Shown here piece by piece: positions 17,651 to 26,093 of a DNA stretch of 64,000 nucleotides. The position numbers and the translations under genes were made by a program. The DNA is taken from positions 31,566-95,565 of the forward strand of contig NZ_JBATUX010000021.1 in NCBI RefSeq assembly GCF_049671445.1. Reading direction: 5' to 3'. How positions within the stretch are numbered: position 1 is the first letter of the stretch; the number at the start of each line of letters is the position of its first letter. The notes beneath the pieces were generated by a model that was given only the letters and a program-made list of their open reading frames with translations, did not search any database and had not been told where the DNA came from. This stretch comes from Paenisporosarcina sp049671445. GTDB taxonomy: Bacteria > Bacillota > Bacilli > Bacillales_A > Planococcaceae.

Positions 17651-18999
17651 AAAAGTTCTCGATTGGTATTATGTTCTTCAATCGTTGTTTTTGCCTTATC
17701 CATTTCTAGAGAAATTCCATGATGAAAAAACACTAAATCTCCACTCGGAAAATCTACAGATCGACCAACACGCCCACTTATTTGGATTAATGCGCTGCTT
17801 GTAAAAATCTGTTCATCTGCTCCCACAACTGCTACTTGGACATTAGGAATAGTAATCCCTCGTTCAAGTATGGTCGTAGTAAGTAAACCACATACTTGAT
17901 TTCGGCGTAATTTTAGGACCTTTTCTTTCCTTTCAGAATCCTCCGCATGAACCGCTAAGATGTCTACATGAATGTGCTGAAATAATGGTAATGCCCGTTC
18001 CATTAAGTCAATCGTTGGGAAAAAAATTAAAAATGGTTGGTCACTTTGTAAACGTTGCAGTGTCCAATTAGCTAACTTTTGGGGAAGTTTATCTTTATAC
18101 ATATGCTTCTTGTAGTTCCATAAACCAACGAAGCGTGGTACAGGCAAAGGAAACCCATGAAAACGCTGTGAAATGAGAGAAATATTATCTGTTTGCTGCA
18201 ATAGCTCTTCAGAAGGAGTTGCGGTAATGGTATGAACAACCGCATGTTTGTATTTTGCTTTTTGAACAGCAAATTGTAGGGACTTGTCCACTGTATAAGG
18301 AAAAGCATCTGCTTCATCCACGAATACGACATCAAATGCTTCTTCAAAACGCAATAATTGGTGCGTAGTTGCAAGAATCAATTGACCAAAGTTCGATTGT
18401 TCAGGAGACCCACCATACAAAGCATGCATAATAGTTTTCGGGAAAACTTGTTGAAACCTTGGAGCAAGTTCCAACACAACGTCTGTTCTGGGAGTCGTTA
18501 CACACACACGGAGTCCTCTCTGCAAAGCATCAAATATCGAAGGAAATAATAATTCTGTTTTACCAGCTCCGCATACAGCGTAAATTAAATGCCGCTGATT
18601 TCGTTGAACACTTAAAAGTAATTCTTTTGAAGCTTTTGCTTGTAGTGAGGTTAAGGTTCCAGACCATCTAAAACAGTGATTCGCCTGTTTGACTACGGAT
18701 GGACCAGTCCATGTAATTAACTCGCTACAACTACTTATTCTGCCCATCTGAATACATTGTCTGCAATACAAACAAGAACCGTTACATTTTGCACATTGAA
18801 ATACGGTCAGTTGCTGATTTCCGCAACGACGACAAGTTGCACTTTTCGTTTTTTTACTATTGGAATTTTGATTAGACTGAATGCCTGAGTGGGGGGTTAT
18901 AAATCCTTTTTGAATAAATTCTTCAATTACGGCTAAAGGAAATGGGGTTTGTTCCTTCAACCAAATTCGACCAGTTAAAAAAGCTTGTACTTCTTCCAT
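17647..18999 (-). CDS. comFA: ComFA DEAD-box-like DNA uptake ATPase
   Basis: 450 residues: N-terminal four-cysteine zinc module (CRRCGNQQ ... CAKCNGSCLYCRQC, about 58-88), helicase core with Walker A CGAGKTE (about 143), Walker B VFVDEADAFPY (about 228), and a C-terminal motif QISGRVGRS. It powers inward ssDNA transport through ComEC. The start at 18999 is chosen because GGAGG sits seven bases upstream; the ATG at 19005 is too close to it. I found no convincing ComK box upstream. Confidence 0.94.
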   Translation of the reverse strand: MEEVQAFLTGRIWLKEQTPFPLAVIEEFIQKGFITPHSGIQSNQNSNSKKTKSATCRRCGNQQLTVFQCAKCNGSCLYCRQCIQMGRISSCSELITWTGPSVVKQANHCFRWSGTLTSLQAKASKELLLSVQRNQRHLIYAVCGAGKTELLFPSIFDALQRGLRVCVTTPRTDVVLELAPRFQQVFPKTIMHALYGGSPEQSNFGQLILATTHQLLRFEEAFDVVFVDEADAFPYTVDKSLQFAVQKAKYKHAVVHTITATPSEELLQQTDNISLISQRFHGFPLPVPRFVGLWNYKKHMYKDKLPQKLANWTLQRLQSDQPFLIFFPTIDLMERALPLFQHIHVDILAVHAEDSERKEKVLKLRRNQVCGLLTTTILERGITIPNVQVAVVGADEQIFTSSALIQISGRVGRSVDFPSGDLVFFHHGISLEMDKAKTTIEEHNTNRELL

Positions 19000-19139
19000 G
19001 AGCATTCCTCCGTTTCGGGATTGTACTCATTCCTATTTAATTAATAGTACCGAAGAAAAACGGAAAGCGCTAGATTACCTTTTAAAAAACCTCGCTTTGC
19101 AAGTGGCCTCTGAAAAGTATACTTAGTTTATCAAAGTCA

Positions 19140-19165
19140 CCCTATCTCGAAATATCGAGATAGGG
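19140..19165. other. Orphan perfect hairpin
   Basis: CCCTATCTCGA / TCGAGATAGGG, an 11-bp perfect stem with loop AATA, in the comFA upstream region. The plus side continues TAGCTTTTCC. No gene ends here on the plus strand and the nearest minus-strand gene has its own terminator at 19520, so its purpose is unclear. Confidence 0.6.
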
Positions 19166-19203
19166 TAGCTTTTCCTTAATAATGGATCTTTTAATACGAT
19201 TTA

Positions 19204-19396
19204 GTCGATTTTCGTTCCAGGCGGACGCTTTCCGCGGGTGGTCCGTGTGCCTCCTCGTTCGCTTTGCTCTCTGCGGGGTCACACTTGGACACACTTTTCC
19301 CGCTGGAAAGATATTGGACGAACTGTCATTCGTCCAATATCTTTGCGACGAGTAACCGCAGGAGCAGATTTTTTTCGCCGCCTTTCACTCCAATCA
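19204..19396 (+). repeat. MITE-like dispersed repeat, copy B
   Basis: Same frame as copy A (GTCGATTTTCG, GGCGGACGCTTTCCGCGG, GTGTGCCTCCTCG, CTCTGCGGGGTCACAC, ends CACTCCAATCA). The module next to the hairpin is inverted and moved relative to copy A: TTTGCGACGAGTAACCGCAG (19342-19361), beside a 16-bp stem AAAGATATTGGACGAA / TTCGTCCAATATCTTT (19307-19344) whose sequence is unrelated to the copy A hairpin. The surrounding 19000-19519 gap has no gene. Confidence 0.8.
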
Positions 19397-19519
19397 TCTA
19401 CTCAATTTAAAATGAACAGTATTTAGGTCTATGCTTTTTTATAATAAAAGTACTTAATTATTATGTGACATTATACAAGGAGCCACATCCAGAATAAAAA
19501 GCCTAATGAAGGAAACAAA

Positions 19520-19563
19520 AAAAGGCGAAATTTCGTTCAAAATCGAACGAAATTTCGCCTTTT
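19520..19563. terminator. Strong terminator after the lipoprotein gene
   Basis: 19-bp perfect stem AAAAGGCGAAATTTCGTTC / GAACGAAATTTCGCCTTTT, flanked by A's and T's on either side so it can act in both directions. It lies 75 bp past the lipoprotein stop at 19638. Confidence 0.85.
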
Positions 19564-19637
19564 CTTTATCTAAACTAACTCTCAATTTACTCCACGAGTT
19601 CTTCAGTGCCGTCCTTCGCTAGAAGTTTTTTAACTAT

Positions 19638-20216
19638 CTATTCAGCTACGTCTCCAATGAAATAAACGCTTGTGACACGCCATTCTCCATCTTCCTTAGC
19701 AAACACCGTCACTTGTCGACCTGTTCGATCAAGTTCTGCTCCTGTTGACTCTTGTTTTAGCGATATAGCAAGTGAGGCGAAAACTTGTGCTTGATTTTTA
19801 TTGTATTTAATTACGGTTACATCTTTAGCAGTTCGATTAACTTCATATTGCTCAAAGGTTTCTTTAACAGTCACTTCTTCTTCCTGGTAATCAAACCCTT
19901 CAGGCTCAGTAGCGATTACAGACATATACTTCTCACTATCTTCTTCATTGAAAGAAGTAATATAGGTATCAAAAGTTTCAAGCAATTCCTTTTTCTCAGC
20001 AGCTGGTATGTTTTGAGCTTCTTCAATATTTGAACCAACCATTTCAAAACCAACTTCATCATCAGCTTGATCTTTTACGCTGTGCTCTAAAGGACTATTT
20101 TCCCCAGACGATTCACCATCAGATACTGAACCTGCACCTTCGCGATTTTCTTCGCTCGAACAAGCCGAAAGAAAAATCGAAAGGATAACAAGTAATACTA
20201 TATATTTAAATTTCAT
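19638..20216 (-). CDS. Secreted lipoprotein with a SnoaL/NTF2-like domain
   Basis: 192 residues from the ATG at 20216 (AGGAGG ten bases upstream; an earlier in-frame start at 20270 precedes the ribosome site and would hide the signal). Lipobox LSAC at about 17-20, then an acidic Ser/Gly/Glu linker, then about 120 residues with the pattern of an NTF2/SnoaL-like fold (LLETFDTYITSFNEEDSEKY ... VTVFAKEDGEWRVTSVYF). Function unknown. Monocistronic, between comFA and the NERD locus. Confidence 0.75.
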   Translation of the reverse strand: MKFKYIVLLVILSIFLSACSSEENREGAGSVSDGESSGENSPLEHSVKDQADDEVGFEMVGSNIEEAQNIPAAEKKELLETFDTYITSFNEEDSEKYMSVIATEPEGFDYQEEEVTVKETFEQYEVNRTAKDVTVIKYNKNQAQVFASLAISLKQESTGAELDRTGRQVTVFAKEDGEWRVTSVYFIGDVAE

Positions 20217-20430
20217 TAAGTTCGTCCCTCCTACTTCGGCTATTTTGACATAAAACTTAATTCCTGACAATAATTATAGCCTTCAATACTAAAGACGTTA
20301 GACCACTTGTGAAAGTTTCGTGTAAAAGAAATGATCTGTCAAAGGAACGAAATGATCTGCCATTTGAGGAATGAGGTTATTAGTTTGGCGAAACAACTTT
20401 AGAAATTGTGTCATTGATTAGGTGGGGTTG

Positions 20431-20699
20431 GCGGCATTTTGTGCAACCTGGAACGTCACTTCGTCAACCTGGAGCAATTTAAAGAGTTAGTAGATGATGA
20501 GACTACTCCATATTTAGTTAGCTGACGCATTTTGTACAACCTGGAGAGTCACTTCGTCAACCTGGAGAGCTACTTCGTCAACCTGGAGCAATTTAAAGAG
20601 TTAGTAGATGATGAGACTACTACGAATTGAGTTAGTTGACGCATTTTGTACAACCTGGAGCGTCACTTCGTCAACCTGGGACATGACTCCATCAACCAA
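20431..20699 (+). repeat. 21-bp repeat array upstream of the NERD gene
   Basis: Built from CTTCGTCAACCTGGAGC-type units and a longer cassette. Each array starts with a distinct unit, CATTTTGTACAACCTGG (or GTGCAACC), followed by one or two CGTCAACCTGG units, then CAATTTAAAGAGTTAGTAGA-TGATGAGACT, then the next array. The cassette recurs with a 114-bp period (GGAGCAATTT at 20471 and 20585). No ribosome site or sustained frame. The cassette matches the 3' end of the NERD gene that follows. The rest of 20217-20430 shows no feature beyond the lipoprotein leader. Confidence 0.85.
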
Positions 20700-20805
20700 G
20701 ATCATCAATTTCTCATATTGTATTTCAATCTAAAAATGTTCTTTTGAATTTGCTTAAATATATATAAAAATGATATTTTGATAATAACCCCAAAAATTAA
20801 AAGGA

Positions 20806-21768
20806 GTGATTTTTATAGACGAAACTCGGGAAATACCTCATTCACTTATTGTTTACCAAAGGCTACTTCAACGTGTACCGATTGGTCATCCGCTTTACTT
20901 AGAAATAGAGACTAGAATTAATAGAATTCGAGCAGGATTTAACGGAGAAACTTATGTAGATCATTTTTTAAAGAATATAGAATTTCCATGCGATTATATC
21001 ATTTTTAAAGATATAAATTTAAAGACTTCCCCAAGGTCAAAGACTCAAATAGATACTTTAATTATCACCTCTAAATTTATATGCATCTTAGAAATAAAAG
21101 CGATTAAAGGTAAAATAGCATTTCAGCAAAACCCAGCTCAGCTAATACGTGAAGTAGATGGAATTCATACTCCTCTTAAGTGTCCTGAAGAACAGTTGAA
21201 ACGGCATGAAAGAAAGCTCGCGTTTTGGATGAAATCAAATAATATTGATTTACCTATTAGAAGTTTCATTGTACTTGCATTTTCAAAAACACTTGTAAGC
21301 TTGCCCCCAAAATACTCAAAAATTATAATGGGCTGTGATATAAGCTCCTATATCGAGGATTTATTTGAATTACCGAATATTATATCTCAAACCCCATTTA
21401 CCCAACTGGTTAAAAAAGTGAGACAAGCTCAAACAAGCTTTTCCCCCATCCCACTAGTAAATATAATCCCAATTGAAGATTCCATTATAAAAAAAGGTCT
21501 TATATGTCCCAAATGCTCGCGAAATATTGGGAATCTGTACAAATGCCCAACTTGTAAAATATCTAGAAGAGTGATAATTGCTAATGCTATTGAAGATTGG
21601 TTTTATTTGATGAAGAATACAATAACGAATAATGAATGTATAAATTTTCTCGGGTTAAAAGATAAGACATCTGCAGCACACATTTTAAGCAGGTCAAAAC
21701 TGTTTCCAAAAAACAACGGACGTTATAGGTACTATCAATTAACTGATGATGAGACTCCTTCGACTTGA
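20806..21768 (+). CDS. NERD-domain protein (nuclease-related)
   Basis: About 320 residues: N-terminal NERD domain (about 45-160; GFNGETYVDHFL, DTLIITSKFICILEIKAIKG with the D and E-x-K of the restriction-like fold), a zinc ribbon (CPKCSRNIGNLYKCPTC, about 235-251) and a C-terminal helical domain (about 265-312). NERD proteins are predicted nucleases of unknown role. The start is odd: GTG at 20806 overlaps the only ribosome site (AAGGAG, 20801-20806). An ATA codon at 20815 has ideal 8-base spacing and may be the true or a decayed start. The last eight codons belong to the flanking repeat. Confidence 0.8.
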   Translation: MIFIDETREIPHSLIVYQRLLQRVPIGHPLYLEIETRINRIRAGFNGETYVDHFLKNIEFPCDYIIFKDINLKTSPRSKTQIDTLIITSKFICILEIKAIKGKIAFQQNPAQLIREVDGIHTPLKCPEEQLKRHERKLAFWMKSNNIDLPIRSFIVLAFSKTLVSLPPKYSKIIMGCDISSYIEDLFELPNIISQTPFTQLVKKVRQAQTSFSPIPLVNIIPIEDSIIKKGLICPKCSRNIGNLYKCPTCKISRRVIIANAIEDWFYLMKNTITNNECINFLGLKDKTSAAHILSRSKLFPKNNGRYRYYQLTDDETPST

Positions 21769-22047
21769 GTAAATTGGCGGCATTTCGTCAACCTACGGAG
21801 CTTCTCCGTTAACCTGGAACAATTTGAAGAGTTCAGTAGATGATGAAACTACTCCGAATTGAGTTAGTTGACGTATTTTGTACAACCTGGAGCGCCACTT
21901 CGTCAACCTGGAGCGCTACTTCGTCAACCTGGAACGCCACTTCGTCAACCTGGAGCAATTTGAAGAGTCAGTAGATGATGAGACTCCTCCGACTTGAGTG
22001 AGTTGGCGGCATTTTGTACAACCTGGTGAGCTACTTCGTCAACCTGG
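21769..22047 (+). repeat. 21-bp repeat array downstream of the NERD gene
   Basis: Continues directly from the NERD stop with TTGGCGGCATTT. The CAACC cores at 21883, 21904, 21925 and 21946 are spaced exactly 21 bp. Two cassettes with CAATTTGAAGAG and GATGATGA recur 136 bp apart (21816, 21952). The second cassette (21974-22016) repeats the sequence at the NERD 3' end and beyond it (21744-21786) with few differences. It ends just before the degU terminator. Confidence 0.85.
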
Positions 22048-22069
22048 AGCAACTCATACTCACAAAAAT

Positions 22070-22097
22070 ACCCTCACAAGCAAAAGCTTGTGAGGGT
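22070..22097 (-). terminator. Terminator after degU
   Basis: 12-bp perfect stem ACCCTCACAAGC / GCTTGTGAGGGT with AAAA loop; the minus strand continues into ATTTTTGTGAG. It is placed 18 bp past the degU stop. Confidence 0.9.
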
Positions 22098-22114
22098 TAA
22101 TCGTAATATTTGTA

Positions 22115-22789
22115 TTAACGTACTTCAACCCAACCATTTTTAATAGCTGTAACTACGGCTTGTGTACGGTCATTTACATTCATTTTTTGAAGAATGCTAG
22201 ATACGTGGTTTTTTACTGTTTTTTCAGAGATAAACAACGTTTCACCAATCATGCGGTTACTTTGTCCATCAGTTAATAACTGTAAAACTTCACATTCGCG
22301 TTTTGTTAATAAGTGGAAAGGACGACGAATTTCTGATTGATGGAAAGTTCCTTTGTTTTCGCGCTCACTTAAACGACGGAATTCCGACACTAAATTACGT
22401 GTCACTTTTGGATGTAAATAAGATCCACCAGCAGCAACAACTTTAATAGCTTGGATGATTGCGTCTGCATCCATTTCTTTTAACATATAGCCAAGTGCTC
22501 CTGTTTTCAAAGCGTGCATGACATACGATTCATCGTCATGAATAGACAACATGATAACTTTGGCTTCTGGATATTTCGCCATCAGTTCACCAGTTGCTTC
22601 AACACCATTTTTACGTGGCATATTGATATCCATCAAGATTACTTCAGGTACGTATTGTTCATATAAACTTAATGCATCGCTTCCGTCATCGCCTTCAGCT
22701 ATTACATCAAATGAATCTTCGAAATCTAATATTCTTTTAACACCTTCACGGAATAATTGGTGGTCGTCAATGATTACAATTTTCGTCAT
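22115..22789 (-). CDS. degU: Response regulator DegU
   Basis: 224 residues: receiver domain (about 1-120; phospho-acceptor Asp in EVILMDINMPRKNG at about 56) and a NarL/LuxR-type HTH (about 155-220; LTKRECEVLQLLTDGQSNRM). It controls degradative enzymes, competence, motility and biofilm genes. I start at 22789 (TKIVIIDDHQLFREG), eight bases from GGAGG. It lies downstream of degS with about 30 bp between. Control of comK and of the exoprotease gene at 26-30 kb would fit the B. subtilis model. Confidence 0.96.
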   Translation of the reverse strand: MTKIVIIDDHQLFREGVKRILDFEDSFDVIAEGDDGSDALSLYEQYVPEVILMDINMPRKNGVEATGELMAKYPEAKVIMLSIHDDESYVMHALKTGALGYMLKEMDADAIIQAIKVVAAGGSYLHPKVTRNLVSEFRRLSERENKGTFHQSEIRRPFHLLTKRECEVLQLLTDGQSNRMIGETLFISEKTVKNHVSSILQKMNVNDRTQAVVTAIKNGWVEVR

Positions 22790-22820
22790 CGTCATTTTCC
22801 TCCTAGTATATAAGACAAGC

Positions 22821-23975
22821 TTATTTCTGTTGTTCCTCAATTAAGGGAATTTGAAACTTCATAGTCGTTCCTTTACCGATAGAGGATTTAACAATCATTT
22901 CACCCTTCAATAAATCGACCCGTTCTTGCATCCCAATCATACCGAAAGATTTATCTCGAACTAAACGTTTATCAAATCCTGTCCCATTATCTTTTACAGT
23001 GACAGTTACCAATTCAGGAGTCCATTCAACATCCACCCATATGTTTTGAGATTTACCATGTTTCGTCGCATTCGTTACAGATTCTTGAATTAAACGGAAA
23101 ATAGCAACTTCAAAATTGGTTAAGAGTCTTCGTTGAGCTCCATGTGAACGGAAATATATTTGGCAACCCGTATTATATTCTTCGATAGTCATTAAGTATT
23201 TTTTGAGGGTAGGCACTAATCCTAAGTCGTCTAATGCCATGGGTCTTAAATCGTAAATAATTCGGCGCACTTCTGATAGTGCATTACGAACCATTAGTTT
23301 TAAACTAGATATTTCAAGTAATGCCTTATCTACACCCTTTTCCCGATATGTTCGTTCAATTAAATCTGAACGCACTAACACATTAGCCATCATTTGAGCT
23401 GGGCCATCGTGTATTTCTCGAGATAAACGTTTGCGTTCTTCTTCTTGTGCTTCAATAATTTTCATGCTGAAATCTTGCTTTAACTTCGCTGTTTCTAGAG
23501 CTTGTCCCACATTTTTCAAATCGGATGTTAGATAGTTAGTTACTACATTCGCTTGCGTAACGAGTTGGTCCGCATGCAAAATTGCATCGTTCAAATCATT
23601 TAAACGACGTACTAAATCATCTCGACGTTCCTGCAATTGGCGATCTTCAGTTCGATTAATCGAAAGTTTAATTTGCAAATCGTTAGCGTGTTCATAAGCT
23701 TCCCGCACCTGCTCTTCTGTGAACGTGTTAAAATGCTTAGAGACATCTCCTAAACGTTTTCGGGATAACCGAGTCTCTTCAATAAGCAAATCACCTTCAA
23801 TAAAAACATCTGCTAACTTCGAGTGAACAATTTCCAATTCTTTTTGCATTTGAATTAAGCTATGTCGATTTTGTTCACTTATAATGAAGATATCATTTTT
23901 AGAACGGTTCATTGTTTCAACCATTTGACTAAATATATAATCAAGTGAATTGATATCTACCTTTTTACCAGACAT
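22821..23975 (-). CDS. degS: Sensor histidine kinase DegS
   Basis: 384 residues, no membrane segment. An N-terminal sensory coiled coil (about 1-180), the HisKA_3 phospho-acceptor in SREIHDGPAQMMANV (about 188), and a GHKL ATPase domain (NATKHGKSQNIWV, VKDNGTGFD, GMIGMQERV). It is cytoplasmic and phosphorylates DegU. A 7-bp inverted repeat ATGAATG-N6-CATTCAT lies upstream at 24006-24025, meaning unknown. Confidence 0.96.
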   Translation of the reverse strand: MSGKKVDINSLDYIFSQMVETMNRSKNDIFIISEQNRHSLIQMQKELEIVHSKLADVFIEGDLLIEETRLSRKRLGDVSKHFNTFTEEQVREAYEHANDLQIKLSINRTEDRQLQERRDDLVRRLNDLNDAILHADQLVTQANVVTNYLTSDLKNVGQALETAKLKQDFSMKIIEAQEEERKRLSREIHDGPAQMMANVLVRSDLIERTYREKGVDKALLEISSLKLMVRNALSEVRRIIYDLRPMALDDLGLVPTLKKYLMTIEEYNTGCQIYFRSHGAQRRLLTNFEVAIFRLIQESVTNATKHGKSQNIWVDVEWTPELVTVTVKDNGTGFDKRLVRDKSFGMIGMQERVDLLKGEMIVKSSIGKGTTMKFQIPLIEEQQK

Positions 23976-24153
23976 CAGGTATTCTCCTTTTCGAGCAACA
24001 TTCTGATGAATGACGTTGCATTCATTTCACTCTCTATTACTTATACGTCATATATGCCAATTATCCTGCAATGACTGCATTTATTATATCACTATATACA
24101 CAATTTAATATTAAAATTGCGTGACAACTAGATTTCAAAAGGAGTGTTAAATT

Positions 24154-24786
24154 TTGAGAAAAGATTACCTAACAGTTAAAGGATTCGGCGAATCAGAAAT
24201 AATTATTCAAAAATCGCGCTTCCTTACCTATATAAACCGTGTAGAGTCAGAACAACAAGCTCAAGCCTTTATCGAAGAAATAAAAGCAAAACATAAATCA
24301 GCCAACCATAATTGTTCAGCCTATTTAATTGGAGAACATGATTCCATACAAAAAGCGAATGATGATGGTGAACCGAGTGGAACTGCTGGTTTTCCAATGC
24401 TTGAAGTATTAAAAAAGCAAGGTTTAAAAGACACTGTTGTCGTCGTAACCAGATATTTTGGCGGTATTAAATTAGGTGGTGGTGGCTTAATCCGAGCTTA
24501 CGGGAAAGCAACCACAGAAGGCTTAATGGCCGCACAGATTGTAGAGAGACGTCTTCACCACTTAATGAAAGTATCTGTCGATTATACGTGGTTAGGAAAA
24601 GTCGAAAACGAAATAAGGACTTCAGCGTATCCGCTTGATCGCATTGATTATGCAGAAGCTGTCGAATTATTTCTATATGTGCCTATTAATATGGAAGAAA
24701 CTTTTAATGACTGGATTGCAGAAATGACGAATGGCCAAGCGATTGTGGTACCTCAAACACAAGATTTCATCGAATTTGACACATGA
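24154..24786 (+). CDS. yvyE: YigZ/IMPACT family protein
   Basis: 210 residues with a TTG start behind AAGGAGTG. N-terminal UPF0029/Impact domain (about 18-125; GEPSGTAGFPMLEVL, VVVTRYFGGIKLGGGGL) and a C-terminal DUF1949 domain (about 140-195). The family is linked to translation or a YigZ-type regulatory role; the exact role is unclear. Divergent from degS, as yvyE is in B. subtilis. Confidence 0.9.
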   Translation: MRKDYLTVKGFGESEIIIQKSRFLTYINRVESEQQAQAFIEEIKAKHKSANHNCSAYLIGEHDSIQKANDDGEPSGTAGFPMLEVLKKQGLKDTVVVVTRYFGGIKLGGGGLIRAYGKATTEGLMAAQIVERRLHHLMKVSVDYTWLGKVENEIRTSAYPLDRIDYAEAVELFLYVPINMEETFNDWIAEMTNGQAIVVPQTQDFIEFDT

Positions 24787-24804
24787 ATGTAATAATCTTT
24801 TCCT

Positions 24805-24833
24805 TTTACGATTTGGGGAAAGCATTGTATAAT
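24805..24833 (+). promoter_or_regulatory. SigA-type promoter of the LCP gene
   Basis: TTTACG (24805-24810), 17 bp, TATAAT (24828-24833), giving an 85-base leader before the ATG at 24919. Confidence 0.6.
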
Positions 24834-24918
24834 GAGGAGTGCTGTAGTTCTTTGAAAATCTATTTTCATAGCTCAGTATTGAATGTGTAGGGTCATTCCT
24901 GCTTAAAGGAGAATCCAA

Positions 24919-26028
24919 ATGAATCGTAGACAGTTTAGAACAACTCGAGATTATTCAACAAATAATCCACCGAAAAAATCAAAAAACAAATCATTAATTT
25001 TAAAAATCTCACTTTTATTCATAGCATCAATTCTTATATCTGTAACTGCTTATGGCATATTCTTAATGAAAAAAGCAGAAAGTGCAGCTGATCGCTCTTT
25101 AGAAATCACAGAGCGAGAGAAATCCAGTCTTCGTGATGAAAAAGTTGAACCTTTAGAAGATAATATTTCCATTCTATTCATGGGTGTTGATGACAGTTCA
25201 GAACGTGACCAAGGAGCGAATACTCGATCGGATGCTTTAATTGTTGCTACATTAAATAATGAAAGTAAAACTATAAAAATGTTAAGTATTCCTAGAGATT
25301 CTTATGTGTATATTCCTGAAGTTGGATACAAGGATAAAATTAATCATGCATATGCTTATGGTGAAACAGAAGCCACACTGGATACAGTGGAAACTCTTCT
25401 TGATATACCGATTGATTATTATGTGAAAATGAACTTTGATGCTTTCATTGATATCGTCGATTCTCTTGGAGGAATTGAAGCCGATGTTCCTTACACTTTA
25501 ATGGAACTTGATTCGGAAGATAACAGAACGATTAATCTTCAACCCGGTTATCAAACATTAAACGGTGCTGAAGCTTTAGCCCTTGCTCGAACTCGAAAAC
25601 AAGATAATGATATCGAACGAGGTAAACGTCAACAACAAATATTGGAAGCAATCATGGAAAAAACAGTTTCAGCCTCTTCCTTTACTAAGTACGGAGATTT
25701 AATCGATGCGGTTGGAGATAATATGAAAACCAACATGACCTTTACAGAAATGAAATCGATGTTCGAATATGGTAAAGACGGAATGCCTTCCATAGAAAAA
25801 CTGAATTTGTTAGGTTATGACGATCAAAGTACGGGTGTTTATTACTATCAATTAGATGAACCAAACCTTTTAGAAATTAAAGCGAAAATGCAAAGCCATT
25901 TAGATTATCAACATAATGCATCTGAGTTCACCTCAGGAGAAGATGCCTCTATTAATTCTTCAGAATCAGATGGAAGTCATAGTCATAATGAGGAATATGA
26001 TCAAAATGACACAAGTAACCAGCCTTAA
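24919..26028 (+). CDS. LytR-CpsA-Psr (LCP) family wall polymer ligase
   Basis: 369 residues: basic cytoplasmic N-terminus, one membrane helix (about 27-48), LCP domain (about 85-235) with NTRSDALIVATLN, SIPRDSYVYIP, KINHAYAYG and the arginine motif ALARTRKQDNDIERGKRQQ, then a Ser/His/Asp-rich C-terminal tail. LCP enzymes move teichoic acids and other polymers from lipid carrier to peptidoglycan. The position next to degS-yvyE matches B. subtilis lytR/tagU. Ribosome site AAGGAG. Confidence 0.93.
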   Translation: MNRRQFRTTRDYSTNNPPKKSKNKSLILKISLLFIASILISVTAYGIFLMKKAESAADRSLEITEREKSSLRDEKVEPLEDNISILFMGVDDSSERDQGANTRSDALIVATLNNESKTIKMLSIPRDSYVYIPEVGYKDKINHAYAYGETEATLDTVETLLDIPIDYYVKMNFDAFIDIVDSLGGIEADVPYTLMELDSEDNRTINLQPGYQTLNGAEALALARTRKQDNDIERGKRQQQILEAIMEKTVSASSFTKYGDLIDAVGDNMKTNMTFTEMKSMFEYGKDGMPSIEKLNLLGYDDQSTGVYYYQLDEPNLLEIKAKMQSHLDYQHNASEFTSGEDASINSSESDGSHSHNEEYDQNDTSNQP

Positions 26029-26043
26029 TCGGCTGGTTTTTTT
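26017..26043 (+). terminator. Terminator after the LCP gene
   Basis: AACCAGCC / GGCTGGTT stem followed by T7. It overlaps the last codons of the gene. Confidence 0.9.
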
Positions 26044-26051
26044 GTACAAAA

Positions 26052-26083
26052 AAACTCCACATTCATCACTGAATGTGGAGTTT
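26052..26083 (-). terminator. Terminator after the subtilase gene
   Basis: 14-bp perfect stem AAACTCCACATTCA / TGAATGTGGAGTTT with loop TCAC. The plus-strand A-run before it (26048-26054) gives T's on the minus strand. Confidence 0.9.
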
Positions 26084-26093
26084 AGAAGTTAGA

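Noticed and set aside
19006..19139. ComK box upstream of comFA
   Set aside because: AAAAGTATACTTA (near 19118) is two mismatches from AAAAN5TTTT and has no partner at 8, 18 or 31 bp.
19238..19426. 62-codon plus-strand frame near 19.3 kb
   Set aside because: Entirely inside MITE-like copy B.
20431..22047. CRISPR array beside a nuclease-like gene
   Set aside because: Repeats are contiguous 21-mers without unique spacers, no Cas genes are present, and the longer cassette derives from the NERD 3' end.
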